Origin: Methanolinea sp.
Lineage (GTDB): Archaea; Halobacteriota; Methanomicrobia; Methanomicrobiales; Methanospirillaceae
Assembly: GCA_024518585.1 (NCBI GenBank)
Contig: JANIHI010000007.1
Location: 1 to 64,000, forward strand
DNA length: 64,000 nt
Reading direction: 5' to 3'
Under the pieces are notes generated by a model. That model saw only the letters and a list, made by a program, of their open reading frames with translations. It did not search any database and had not been told where the DNA came from. A program made the position numbers and the translations under genes. This document shows, piece after piece, positions 25,644 through 33,762 of the stretch (positions within the stretch are counted from its first letter, which is position 1; every line of letters starts with the position of its first letter).

Positions 25644-26452
25644 GTGGAGACATGAGCATAAGAAACCTTAAATTGAAAAATACTTCCGCCGTCTCCGAGA
25701 CCATCGGCTACGTCATCATCTTCGGCATCATGATGAGCGGCATAGCCCTCGTGACCCTCTTCGGGTATCCTGCCCTCCTCAACCAGCAGCAGGAGGCAAA
25801 CATCCGCAACATGGAGCGGAACATGATCGTGCTCCAGAGCGACGTCAATGCCCTCGTCTACAAGAGTGTCCCTTACAAGGAGACGACGATGCAGGTCAGC
25901 GGGGGAGTGCTGTCTGTTGAAAGCCCTCATGATGATAAATCACTCTCGATACAAGTTGATGGAGCGGACGTTCTCAATATTCCCGCCACTGCCAATCGTT
26001 TTCAATTCGGAAGCCTTTCCTTTAAATCTGACCAGGGATTGCCCATTATTTCTTTGTTTAACGGGGCGGTTGTGAAACGAGACATTGGAGGTTCGGTTAT
26101 GCTTTCCGAACCACGTTGGTTTTTTGATGATCCAACTAAAACTTTGGTAATTACACTTATCCAGATTGATTCTCCTCCGAACTTGGTGAAAAGTGGGATT
26201 TGCACTATCCAGATGGAAATAGAACCTTTAGCCATTGACATCGCTGGAACGAATACAATTATAGAAAATTACGCACCAGGTGTTAAAACGGTTTATATCA
26301 ATTATCGAGACGTTCAATCTGACTACTTCCGAGCTTTTGAGAATTATTTTGAATCAAAACCCTATATGGAAAAAGAGGGTGCAGATTGGAAAATCAATAA
26401 TGTTCAAAAACTAGTCATCAAAGCCTACAAAATCACCGTCCTCGGCCTCTGA
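25640..26452 (+). CDS. Pilin-like protein with archaellin/pilin N-terminus (operon gene 5)
   Basis: 270 aa. The N-terminus NTSAVSETIGYVIIFGIMMS followed by GIALVTLFGYPALL is the conserved AVSE-x-IG hydrophobic helix of archaeal type IV pilin-like proteins; glutamate at position +5-like is retained. The outer domain (residues ~75-270) is beta-rich. Bases 25681-25915, encoding the helix and stalk, use GC-rich codons like the core genome, while the rest is AT-rich. This looks like a recombinational mosaic. ATG 25652 is an alternative start. Confidence 0.75.
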   Translation: MSGDMSIRNLKLKNTSAVSETIGYVIIFGIMMSGIALVTLFGYPALLNQQQEANIRNMERNMIVLQSDVNALVYKSVPYKETTMQVSGGVLSVESPHDDKSLSIQVDGADVLNIPATANRFQFGSLSFKSDQGLPIISLFNGAVVKRDIGGSVMLSEPRWFFDDPTKTLVITLIQIDSPPNLVKSGICTIQMEIEPLAIDIAGTNTIIENYAPGVKTVYINYRDVQSDYFRAFENYFESKPYMEKEGADWKINNVQKLVIKAYKITVLGL

Positions 26453-26500
26453 TCTCCCCCAACCACAACCCACAAATCCCCTTCCCGCCAACCTTTCTCC

Positions 26501-27550
26501 ATGGTATTGGAAGAGACCCTCCGGTTTGATTCGGCGGAAGGTGCCGACGCGTTCATCAAGTACCTGCGGAAGAAGGGGTGCAAGGCCCATAAGAAGACAG
26601 TGGCTGGTTTTTTCGAGACGATAGAGCTGGAAGGAACCATTGACAATTTCATCGCTTTTTTGGAAGACCTCCTCGAGCGGGAGGACGACGAAGAGGAGGA
26701 GGACTGGCTGGATGATGAAGAGGAGGAGGAGGAAGAGGAATTTGACAGGGATGCCGTGGAAGGGCGCCTGGAGAAGCTGAAGAAGGCCCGGGCCCGGCTC
26801 GAAAATATCCTTGGATCGCATGGAGAGGGGGATGTCCTGTTTACGGAGGCCGACCTGGACAGGCATGGCGATGATCTCTTCGAGCATATGGCCCAGGCAG
26901 TGTTCCCTGTGATGCAGCAGAACCTGAAAGAGCTGGGCATCGATCTGCCGCCGCGGGAACAGCGTCGCGAGGTCGCGGACGAAGAGGTCGAAGAGGCAGG
27001 GATCTTCCTGGCGGTGTTTGATATCCTGGACGATAACAAACTGCTCGAGAAGGACAAGGAAGGGAACTACCGGCTGGTTCGGAAAATACCGGTGGAGCAG
27101 TGCCGGGTGAAGATGTCGGGTTTCGGGCTCGGGGGTCCGGATCAAGAGGAACTGGACTCGTGGGAGATTTCGTCCTGCACGAACATCGTCATGGACTCGC
27201 AGCACGAGGTGGTCATGGAGGGGACGGTCGTTGTCGAGTTCTCGGTCGATGACATCGAGGAGGGGTTGATAGGCCTTGACGTCGACGCGGAAAGCCTCGA
27301 TGCCTTCTACTCGGCATTCGAGATGAAGAGGCTTGCCGTGATGGCCCTCTTCGAGGTAGTGGGCGGGGCCGGCCGGATTAGCTTTGAAGACCTCCGGGAA
27401 CGGTTGAAGGGATACATGGTGCAGTCAGACGTGGTGGAAGAGCCGGTGAAGGTGACTCTCGAGGAAGATTTCCTCTCCTCGCTCGTGACCGATCTGCGCA
27501 AGCTGGGATACCTCGCCGGCTCAACGGAGAACATCCGGCTGGCCCGTTGA
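26501..27550 (+). CDS. Acidic protein of unknown function
   Basis: A 349-aa cytosolic protein with no family I recognise. Residues 1-50 form an alpha/beta domain (LRFDSAEGADAFIKYLRKKG). Residues ~57-82 are an almost uninterrupted run of Glu/Asp with two tryptophan-leucine spacers, followed by a coiled-coil-like segment (EGRLEKLKKARARLENIL). The C-terminal part has repeated short beta/alpha units and ends with a winged-helix-like stretch (VTDLRKLGYLAGSTENIRL). There are no membrane segments. GC-rich composition marks a return to core DNA. Confidence 0.75.
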   Translation: MVLEETLRFDSAEGADAFIKYLRKKGCKAHKKTVAGFFETIELEGTIDNFIAFLEDLLEREDDEEEEDWLDDEEEEEEEEFDRDAVEGRLEKLKKARARLENILGSHGEGDVLFTEADLDRHGDDLFEHMAQAVFPVMQQNLKELGIDLPPREQRREVADEEVEEAGIFLAVFDILDDNKLLEKDKEGNYRLVRKIPVEQCRVKMSGFGLGGPDQEELDSWEISSCTNIVMDSQHEVVMEGTVVVEFSVDDIEEGLIGLDVDAESLDAFYSAFEMKRLAVMALFEVVGGAGRISFEDLRERLKGYMVQSDVVEEPVKVTLEEDFLSSLVTDLRKLGYLAGSTENIRLAR

Positions 27551-27849
27551 AACTGATAATTTAACGGGGGGTCACGGGTGCCGGGCCGTATCCACTCCCT
27601 TGGGTTCTCCCCGGTATCCCGGGAAGGGGTGATTTTCCCCCGGGGATTTTTTGGGGGATTGGGGGTCCTGGCCGGGCACATCCCCCGCCGGGGTGAATGC
27701 GAGCGGCGCCTTCTCCCCTGGAACTGAAACTTTCTCCCCTGGGACTGAAAGATCACGGCGTTTGTCCCGGGGACCCGTCCGGGATGCCCGGTGAAAAGGA
27801 AGGTCTCACCCGGTAAAAGAAAAACACGGGGAGGAAAAAGAGCCCTTTT
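27551..27849. other. GC-rich intergenic region with a 19-bp tandem repeat
   Basis: No gene is seen in about 300 bp between convergent genes. TTCTCCCCTGG-A/G-ACTGAAA occurs at 27711-27729 and 27732-27750 (18 of 19 identical). A C/G-run stretch at 27634-27666 (TTTTCCCCCGGGG followed by T- and G-runs) may act as a terminator for the upstream acidic-protein gene. Confidence 0.45.
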
Positions 27850-28179
27850 CTAGAGGTACCCGTTCCGGCGCAGCCACTCCACCTGCGGCCCGGTATACCG
27901 GTAGACGATGTCGCACTTGTCGTCCTGGAAGCTCCAGGGGATGACGATGAGGATGTCCCCCTCCCGTATCCAGATCTTCTTCTTGATCTTGCCCTTGATG
28001 CGCCCGAGGCGGGTCACACCATCGTAGCACTTGACCCGGATGTGGTTTGCGCCCATCATCAGTTCGGCCTGGGCAAACATCTCCCTGTTCCGTTTCTGGG
28101 GGAGCCGGACACGGATGATCTCCCCGGCCTCGTTCTTCTCCTCGTCGCCCCTCTCCTCGTCACCCCTTCTCTGGTTCAG
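27850..28179 (-). CDS. eif1A: Translation initiation factor aIF1A, apparent CTG start
   Basis: OB-fold initiation factor equivalent to bacterial IF1. The core is intact: REMFAQAELMMGANHIRVKC, TRLGRIKGKIKKKIWIREGD, ending VEWLRRNGYL. The first ATG (28080) would delete the essential first strand (GEIIRVRLPQKRNREMF), which is encoded upstream in the same frame. No ATG, GTG or TTG exists between the upstream in-frame stop and that point. CTG 28179, 8 bp after GGAG, restores a normal 109-aa length, and CTGA overlaps the stop of a small upstream frame. Function is certain; the start is inferred. Confidence 0.88.
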   Translation of the reverse strand: MNQRRGDEERGDEEKNEAGEIIRVRLPQKRNREMFAQAELMMGANHIRVKCYDGVTRLGRIKGKIKKKIWIREGDILIVIPWSFQDDKCDIVYRYTGPQVEWLRRNGYL

Positions 28180-28274
28180 CCAATCAACTCCTCGTGGTCG
28201 AACAAAACTCCTGTCCCGGTGTTAAACATGTACTTTTCAAGGTCGGAGAATATAGAATTTTCCCGTTCCACCAC
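28176..28274 (-). CDS. Possible small upstream ORF coupled to aIF1A
   Basis: From GTG 28274 the frame encodes about 32 residues, with SIFSDLEKYMFNTGTGVLFD followed by HEELIG. Its TGA shares two bases with the aIF1A CTG (CTGA). An internal ATG at 28229 would give 17 residues. No Shine-Dalgarno is evident for GTG. It may be a leader peptide allowing reinitiation, or a chance frame; only the overlap geometry argues for it. Confidence 0.35.
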   Translation of the reverse strand: MVERENSIFSDLEKYMFNTGTGVLFDHEELIG

Positions 28275-28509
28275 GTTCCCACGGTGTTTTCGATAAGTCC
28301 GGGAACCAATTCATCATGATCCAGGGGCACCGGCATCCCGCCCGGCCGGAAGGAGGGAATGCCGCGTATCCTGGCCCTATCCAGGATTTCCCCCGGGAAA
28401 AAAACCCGCTGACAGGGAGACCCCACCCCGCCTGGCCAGGAAAAAATTCGTATTAAGAAGGAATTTTCCATCCAATATTATATATAATTTCTTGTACCAT
28501 ACTCCTGGG

Positions 28510-28929
28510 ATGATGGAACCGCGGGAAGAGATGGATGAGGTAGAGAAGATCATTCGCGACCTGCACAGCCCCTACTGGAACGAGAGGCAGTCGGCGGTGC
28601 GGCGCATTGGTGCCATCCGGGACCCGGACACGCTCCAGAGACTCTTCCTCGCTCTCCGTGGCCAGAAGTGGTACATCCGCGAGGCAGCCTCGGCCGGCAT
28701 CAGGGCGCTCGACTCTCCTGGTCTCCTCCCCGTCCTCGTCTCCTTCCTGCAGGAGGGCGACGAGATCCTCCGCAACTCTGCAGTCCTGGCTCTGGGAAAT
28801 ATCTGCTGCCCCGAAACGGCCGAGATCCTCGAAAAAGTCCTCCGGGACCCGGACTGCCGGGTGCGCAAGAGTGCCCGCATCGCGCTCGACCGTGTCCGGT
28901 CCACCCGGTCCCCGGAGATCCCGCAGTAA
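28510..28929 (+). CDS. Short HEAT-repeat protein
   Basis: About 139 residues from ATG 28510 (or 28513), made of tandem HEAT/PBS-lyase-type helical repeats: SPYWNERQSAVRRIGAIRDP, GQKWYIREAASAGIRALDSP, GDEILRNSAVLALGNICCPE and DPDCRVRKSARIALDRVRST. Such repeats form protein-binding solenoids. A TATA-like TATTATATATAATT lies about 25 bp upstream of ATG 28510, which fits a leaderless transcript. It is one of four HEAT proteins in this window. Confidence 0.82.
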   Translation: MMEPREEMDEVEKIIRDLHSPYWNERQSAVRRIGAIRDPDTLQRLFLALRGQKWYIREAASAGIRALDSPGLLPVLVSFLQEGDEILRNSAVLALGNICCPETAEILEKVLRDPDCRVRKSARIALDRVRSTRSPEIPQ

Positions 28930-29220
28930 GAAGGTTTGCCGTGGGAAAATCCGGTCCCCTGGTCTCTCTCCGGCCCAAGAGAGTGAATGACGGGTGCGGG
29001 AGACTGCAACCCTGCCCCATTTTCTGCCGGCCAGCATGCTGCAGCCCGGATGGAAACGCATAAGGTCCCCTCCATCGAAAAGTCCCATGGGTCTCCCCGG
29101 ATTTCTTTCGCCAGACCTGTATCGTGCAGGTACCACCGCAGCCGATCGCTCTTCCCGGGAGAACGAGGGGAAAGATCGGGCGCCGGTGTGCCCGAGGAGG
29201 AGACCCGGGATACGACGCCG

Positions 29221-30399
29221 ATGCAGTACCGCTTTGCCCACCGGATGACCTGTGCACCCCCCTCGTTCCTCGACCGGCTCTTTGCCGTCTCAAAAGACCC
29301 CCGCATCATCTCGTTTGCCGGGGGGCTTCCCGGGACGCGGTTCATCGACGTCGAGGGGATCCGGGAGGCCGCATCCCGTGTCCTCGGCGAGGAGGGAAGG
29401 GATGCTCTCCAGTACTCGACCACCGACGGCTACCTTCCCCTCCGCGAGTACATCTCCCGCCGGTACAGGCAGCGCCTCGGTCTCTCCATCCCCCCACAAC
29501 AGGTGCAGATCGTCAACGGGTCCCAGCAGTGCCTCGACCTGGTGGCAAAGATATTCCTCGACCGGGGGGACGCCGTCGCGATGGAGCGCCCCGGTTACCT
29601 CGGCGCGATCGAGGCGTTCTCCCTGTACGAACCTGTCTTTTCCGACGTGGCCCTCGGGTCGACGGGCCCCGACATCGACGAGTTTTCCCGCGTCATCCGG
29701 GAGGCCCGGCCGAAGTTCTTCTACGGTATCCCGAATTCCCAGAACCCCTCGGGGCAGACATACCCCCTTGAGGCACGGCGCGCTGTCGCAGAGGTGATCA
29801 GGGACTCGGATACCATCTTCTACGAGGACGACGCGTTCGGCGAGCTCTTCTTTGACGGGAAACCCCGGCCGCCCGTCGCAGGCATGGTCCCGGACCAGGC
29901 CGTCCTCTCCGGATCCTTCTCCAAGATCATCGCACCCGGGATGCGGATCGGCTGGATCTGTGCGCCACCCGCCGTGCTGGAGAGGTTCAACTGCGCCAAG
30001 CAGGCCGCCGACCTCCACTCGAACTTTCTCTGCCAGAAGATCCTGGCCGCCTACCTGGAGACCCACGACCTCGATGTCCACGTCCGGCGCATGGCACAGG
30101 CTTACGGTGAGAACTGCCGCCTGATGTGCGAGATCCTCGACGACGACTTCACGCCGGACATCTCCCACACCGAGCCGGAGGGCGGGATGTTCCTCATGGT
30201 CAGTCTCCCCCCCGGGCTCCACTCGCTCCGGCTCTTTGAAGAAGGGCTCCGGGAGGGTGTTGCCGTCCTCCCGGGGATCCCCTTCTATGCCTGCGGGGGA
30301 GGAGAGTCCACCGTCCGGCTCAACTTCTCCACGACCGGTGAGGAACAGATACACGAGGGGATGGCACGCCTCGCCCGGGCGATCACAGCTCTCCGCTAG
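29221..30399 (+). CDS. PLP-dependent aminotransferase class I/II
   Basis: A 392-aa fold-type I aminotransferase, like archaeal 2-aminoadipate/aromatic aminotransferases. Landmarks are IISFAGGLPGTRFIDVEGIR, LQYSTTDGYLPLREYISRRY, NGSQQCLDLVAK, GIPNSQNPSGQTY, DDAFGELFFDG and the PLP lysine in SGSFSKIIAPGMRIGWI, with a late substrate-carboxylate arginine (STVRLNFS). ATG 29221 is chosen because the open frame upstream of it has no homology-like content. Substrate specificity cannot be read. A hairpin with a T-run follows at 30436-30460. Confidence 0.87.
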   Translation: MQYRFAHRMTCAPPSFLDRLFAVSKDPRIISFAGGLPGTRFIDVEGIREAASRVLGEEGRDALQYSTTDGYLPLREYISRRYRQRLGLSIPPQQVQIVNGSQQCLDLVAKIFLDRGDAVAMERPGYLGAIEAFSLYEPVFSDVALGSTGPDIDEFSRVIREARPKFFYGIPNSQNPSGQTYPLEARRAVAEVIRDSDTIFYEDDAFGELFFDGKPRPPVAGMVPDQAVLSGSFSKIIAPGMRIGWICAPPAVLERFNCAKQAADLHSNFLCQKILAAYLETHDLDVHVRRMAQAYGENCRLMCEILDDDFTPDISHTEPEGGMFLMVSLPPGLHSLRLFEEGLREGVAVLPGIPFYACGGGESTVRLNFSTTGEEQIHEGMARLARAITALR

Positions 30400-30435
30400 G
30401 AGTTGCCGGGAGAGGGCGAAAAAAGGGGAGATAAA

Positions 30436-30460
30436 GCCCCACCCTGCGGCGGGGCCTTTT
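30436..30460 (+). terminator. Hairpin plus T-run after the aminotransferase gene
   Basis: GCCCC (30436-30440) pairs with GGGGC (30451-30455), and additional CG-rich pairs are possible in the loop. TTTT follows shortly. It lies 37 bp after the aminotransferase stop and before the hydrolase gene. Confidence 0.5.
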
Positions 30461-30524
30461 GGAGCGTCACCCCCCCACCCCGGGTCACAACCTCTATCGT
30501 TTCACGCGGTCACATCTCCTGTTC

Positions 30525-31340
30525 ATGACTGCTGGGGAGAGGCCGGTCGTCCTGGTCCACGGGTGGAAGAGTCACCCCGGGATATGGGACAGGCTCGTCG
30601 CCGAGGTATCGGGTCTCCCTGTCACTTTCTGGAGGTTTGACCACTCCCGGATGAAAGGGGCAGACCTTGCGGCGATTGCCCGGTCTCTTAGGGATTTCAT
30701 CGGGAGAGAGCGGGAAAGGTCGGGGTACCGTGGCCCGATGGACATTGTCTGCCACTCCATGGGAACCGGCATCGCCCGTTTCCTTCTCGAGGTCATCGCC
30801 AGAAAAGAGGAGGTCTGCCAGGTGATTGGCCTTGGGCCCCCCCAGAGAGGCTCGAGCCTTGCAGAACTCTTCTTTGACCCGGTGCACTCTCCCCGCGTCC
30901 TCCGGGACCTCAGCGGCATCTTCGTCCCCCGCCGGTTTGACCCCTCGCGGGATACCATCGTCCAGGAGTTCCGTCCCATGAGCAGGGCAATGGTGACGCT
31001 CCGGTCAGCAGGCCTGCGGGACGACGTCTCCTACCGGTGTATCCTGACAGAAAACGTCACCGCCGACCCGGCATTCTTCCCTCCCCTGGCCGGGAAGACG
31101 TATGTTATGGGCAACGGGTCGTGGGAGACGACGTATGCAGGGGACGGGATCGTCCCCCATGCCGACTCGTTTCTCCCGGGAGCAGGCTTTGATGTCCTCC
31201 CGCGTGATCCGTCCTCCCTCCACGGGTCCCCTGACCACTACTGCCACCTCCACCTCCCTGCCAACCCCGAGGTCATCCACCGCGTGAAGGACTACCTCAT
31301 TTCCCCCGAAACCCGGCCGCAGCACTTCTGGCCGGATTGA
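30525..31340 (+). CDS. Alpha/beta hydrolase, lipase/esterase-like
   Basis: 271 aa from ATG 30525, starting MTAGERPVVLVHGWKSHPGI. The oxyanion-loop HGW and the nucleophile elbow CHSMGTG (S78) are clear. An aspartate in YAGDGIVPHADS and a histidine in SPDHYCHLHLP are candidates for the rest of the triad. No signal peptide, so it is probably cytosolic. The architecture resembles triacylglycerol lipase-like proteins; the natural ester is unknown. Confidence 0.83.
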   Translation: MTAGERPVVLVHGWKSHPGIWDRLVAEVSGLPVTFWRFDHSRMKGADLAAIARSLRDFIGRERERSGYRGPMDIVCHSMGTGIARFLLEVIARKEEVCQVIGLGPPQRGSSLAELFFDPVHSPRVLRDLSGIFVPRRFDPSRDTIVQEFRPMSRAMVTLRSAGLRDDVSYRCILTENVTADPAFFPPLAGKTYVMGNGSWETTYAGDGIVPHADSFLPGAGFDVLPRDPSSLHGSPDHYCHLHLPANPEVIHRVKDYLISPETRPQHFWPD

Positions 31341-31518
31341 ACCCGTGGTCGGGCCACCGGTTACCGGGTTTTCCAGGCCACGCCGACTCCTGCCGGGAAA
31401 ATCCCCGCCCCGGTTAGCCTTTCCTTTGGTTCATCCCGGTGCGGGTGTGACTGCCAGCCGGCGGGCACGTCTCCCGATCCCCATCCTTTATGTCGCATGG
31501 GGCAGAGAGGAAAGACCA

Positions 31519-32199
31519 ATGGGAGACATCATCGAGGACCCCCGCCTCCGGGACAGGACGTTTGTCTTCTCCGGGCGGCACGATGCCGGCAGGAGACTGG
31601 GAGTGTTTCTCACCTCGCTCCCAATCATCCGGGACCCCGTCGTCCTTGCCATACCGGCCGGAGGGGTCCCCGTCGGAAAGGAGATCGCCGCGGCACTCGG
31701 GGCACCCCTCTCGCTTGCGGTCGCAAGAAAGATCCGCATCCCCGGGACGACCGAGTCGGGGTTCGGGGCAGTGACCTGGGACGGCAGGGTCCTCATCAAC
31801 GAGCGGCTGCGAGATGCTCTCGGCCTCTCCGACGGGGAAGTCGAGGCCGCGGTGGCAGAGACCCGGGCAAACGTCAGGGAACGGACAGCCCGGTTTTCCC
31901 GCGGGAGGCCGATGCCTCCCCTGGAGGGAAAGTCAGTGATCCTGACCGACGACGGGCTCGCGTCCGGGTACACGATGCGTGCTGCAATCCAGGGTGCCAG
32001 GGATGGCCGTCCCGCGAGGGTTATCGTCGCCGTCCCGACGGCATCCCTCTCGGCAGCCGAGCTCGTCCGGCGGGAGGCTGACCTCCTCGTCTGCCTCAAT
32101 ATCAGGACTGGCAGGTCATTTGCCGTCGCCGATGCGTACAGGGAGTGGTACGACCTCGACGACGCCGAGGTCCTCGCAGAACTGGGGGAAGAGACGTGA
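31519..32199 (+). CDS. Phosphoribosyltransferase family protein
   Basis: 226 aa from ATG 31519 (purine-rich AGAGGAAAG upstream). It has a type I PRTase fold with the PRPP loop SVILTDDGLASGYTMRAAIQ and an N-terminal FSGRHDAGRRLGVFLTSLPI hood as in the DUF-type PRTases often found beside dienelactone hydrolase or stress genes. PPi-loop-like AIPAGGVPVGKEIAAALGAP is also seen. Substrate unknown. The remnant of a C39-like peptidase follows 3 bp after its stop. Confidence 0.85.
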   Translation: MGDIIEDPRLRDRTFVFSGRHDAGRRLGVFLTSLPIIRDPVVLAIPAGGVPVGKEIAAALGAPLSLAVARKIRIPGTTESGFGAVTWDGRVLINERLRDALGLSDGEVEAAVAETRANVRERTARFSRGRPMPPLEGKSVILTDDGLASGYTMRAAIQGARDGRPARVIVAVPTASLSAAELVRREADLLVCLNIRTGRSFAVADAYREWYDLDDAEVLAELGEET

Positions 32200-32202
32200 G
32201 GG

Positions 32203-32475
32203 AGGGCCCCTCCCGTGGGAGCCGGTATGGGAATCCGGCCATTACATGGTCGTCATCGGGATCGTCGATGAAAACGTGTACTTCGGGGACCCATCCCTGC
32301 CTGGAACGAGGGGGATGATCCGACGCGATGAATTCATCTCGCGCTGGCACGATCAGGCGGGGGAGACTCCCTTCGGCAACCGCTCCGGGGTGTTCCACCA
32401 TGCCGGGATATTCATCCGTGGCAGCAGGCCGGCATCGTTCGAGAAATATACGTACATCGACCCACAGCGATCCGC
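32203..32475 (+). pseudogene. C-terminal remnant of a C39-like peptidase-domain protein
   Basis: The plus frame reads SGHYMVVIGIVDENVYFGDP, SLPGTRGMIRRDEFISRWHD, then VFHHAGIFIRG. This is the His/Asp half of the papain-like C39 peptidase fold (GHYVVVIG, then NVYF-x-DP, then G-x-I-x-RDEF-x2-RWHD). The cysteine-bearing N-terminal half and any start are absent, as the segment abuts the stop of the phosphoribosyltransferase gene. It reads in frame into the next gene without a stop, so a chimeric product is conceivable but unlikely. Confidence 0.65.
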
Positions 32476-32560
32476 TACCCCGCTCACCCACCGCCAGGGA
32501 GCGGGTTTGCACCCCCGATACCATCAACCACACCCCGGGGCAGCGGCAGGGAGGGGTTGC

Positions 32561-33205
32561 GTGACGGGATTTTTCCTCGAAACGGAACGCCTGATCCTCG
32601 AAGACCTGGGAAGAGACGATTTATCCAACATCGGCCGGATTGCAGGCAACCCGGACGTGATGAGGTACGTCCTGATCTGGCTTGACACCGATGCACAGGT
32701 CGCTGCATTCTTCGAGCGGGCGGTCGATGAATCGCAAAAGGCTCCCCGGAACTCCTACATCCTTGCTGCCAGGGTGAAGGCGACGGGTGAATTCGCGGGA
32801 CTGACGTTCCTTGAGATCGACCCCGCCCAGGAGAGCACGGGCGAGGTCGGGATCGTCCTCCTCCCGGAGTTCCAGGCATGCGGGTACGGAAAGGAGATCC
32901 TGCGGAAATACCTTGAATTTGGGTTTTGCATCCTCGGCCTCCACAGGGTGTTTGGCAAGTGCGACGAGCGGAATCTCGCCTCGGCACGCCTGATGGAACA
33001 ATGCGGTTTGACGTACGAGGGCACGATCCGGGAGCATGTCTGGCTCCGTGACCACTGGCGGTCGACACGGTACTACGGGATGCTCGATCGGGAATACATC
33101 GCTTTGAGACCCGGGTTGCCACAAGGGGGAGAACCCCGGGAATACCCTAACGGGGTCCCCCGCGTGGGCAGGGAACTCTCGTCCGGTCCATCGGGAAGGT
33201 GGTGA
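32561..33205 (+). CDS. GNAT acetyltransferase, RimJ/RimL-like
   Basis: 214 aa from GTG 32561, with GAGGGG 5 bp upstream. It begins VTGFFLETERLILEDLGRDD, the typical RimJ/RimL start. Further on are VGIVLLPEFQACGYGKEILR (acetyl-CoA loop), FGFCILGLHRVFGKCDERNL, ASARLMEQCGLTYEGTIREH and DHWRSTRYYGMLDREY. Members of this group acetylate ribosomal protein N-termini or small molecules. The last 30 residues are low-complexity and may be extra. Confidence 0.87.
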   Translation: MTGFFLETERLILEDLGRDDLSNIGRIAGNPDVMRYVLIWLDTDAQVAAFFERAVDESQKAPRNSYILAARVKATGEFAGLTFLEIDPAQESTGEVGIVLLPEFQACGYGKEILRKYLEFGFCILGLHRVFGKCDERNLASARLMEQCGLTYEGTIREHVWLRDHWRSTRYYGMLDREYIALRPGLPQGGEPREYPNGVPRVGRELSSGPSGRW

Positions 33206-33402
33206 AGAGCCCGGGGGGAGGTTTTCAGGGACTGGGGGTCAATCCCGGCAAGGACACGTGGGTTGCCGGGAAAGGTGGGACTCTGAAGGAAACAGGATCG
33301 TCCCGTCTCCCCCATTCCGGTCACAATCGTCCCTCTCGTGCCGGACGAAAAATTCCTGCAGGGGGATACAACGCGGGCGGCAGAATCCCGTTCCCTTGTC
33401 TC

Positions 33403-33762
33403 TCAAACCCCTGGTATCCCGACAAGGACCCGGTCCCCGTCGACGCGGACCGGGTAGCAGGGGAGGGGACGCGGGGGTATTGCCCGGGAGGCATATTTCA
33501 GGATGGTCCCGGAAAGGTCGGTCCACCGCACGACGTGCCCGTCCCGGAGGTCAAACCGGGAACCGTGCATCGGGCAGGTGAGGATGTGGCCCTGGAGTGT
33601 CCCCTCCGAGAGGTCCGCCTGGAGGTGGGGACAGAGCACATCGGTTGCGTACACCTGGTCCCCCCACCGGGCCAGGAGGATCTCTCTGCCCCGGACCGGA
33701 ACCTTCTTCAACTCCCCGTCCCGGAGTTCAGAGAGCCTGCAGGCCTCGGTATACTCTGTCAT
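33403..33762 (-). CDS. Rieske-type [2Fe-2S] ferredoxin
   Basis: 119 aa from ATG 33762 (MTEYTEACRLSELRDGELKK). The cluster ligands are C-P-H (VLCPHLQADLSEGTL) and C-P-M-H (TCPMHGSRFDLRDG), the standard C-x-H-x17-C-x2-H spacing. It is a small soluble, nitrite-reductase-small-subunit-like electron carrier with no oxygenase domain attached. The redox partner is not encoded next to it. Confidence 0.9.
   Translation of the reverse strand: MTEYTEACRLSELRDGELKKVPVRGREILLARWGDQVYATDVLCPHLQADLSEGTLQGHILTCPMHGSRFDLRDGHVVRWTDLSGTILKYASRAIPPRPLPCYPVRVDGDRVLVGIPGV

Noticed and set aside
28987..29220. In-frame N-terminal extension of the aminotransferase gene starting at ATG 28987
   Set aside because: The extra 78 codons have no protein-like pattern, and the family normally begins close to the motif just after ATG 29221.
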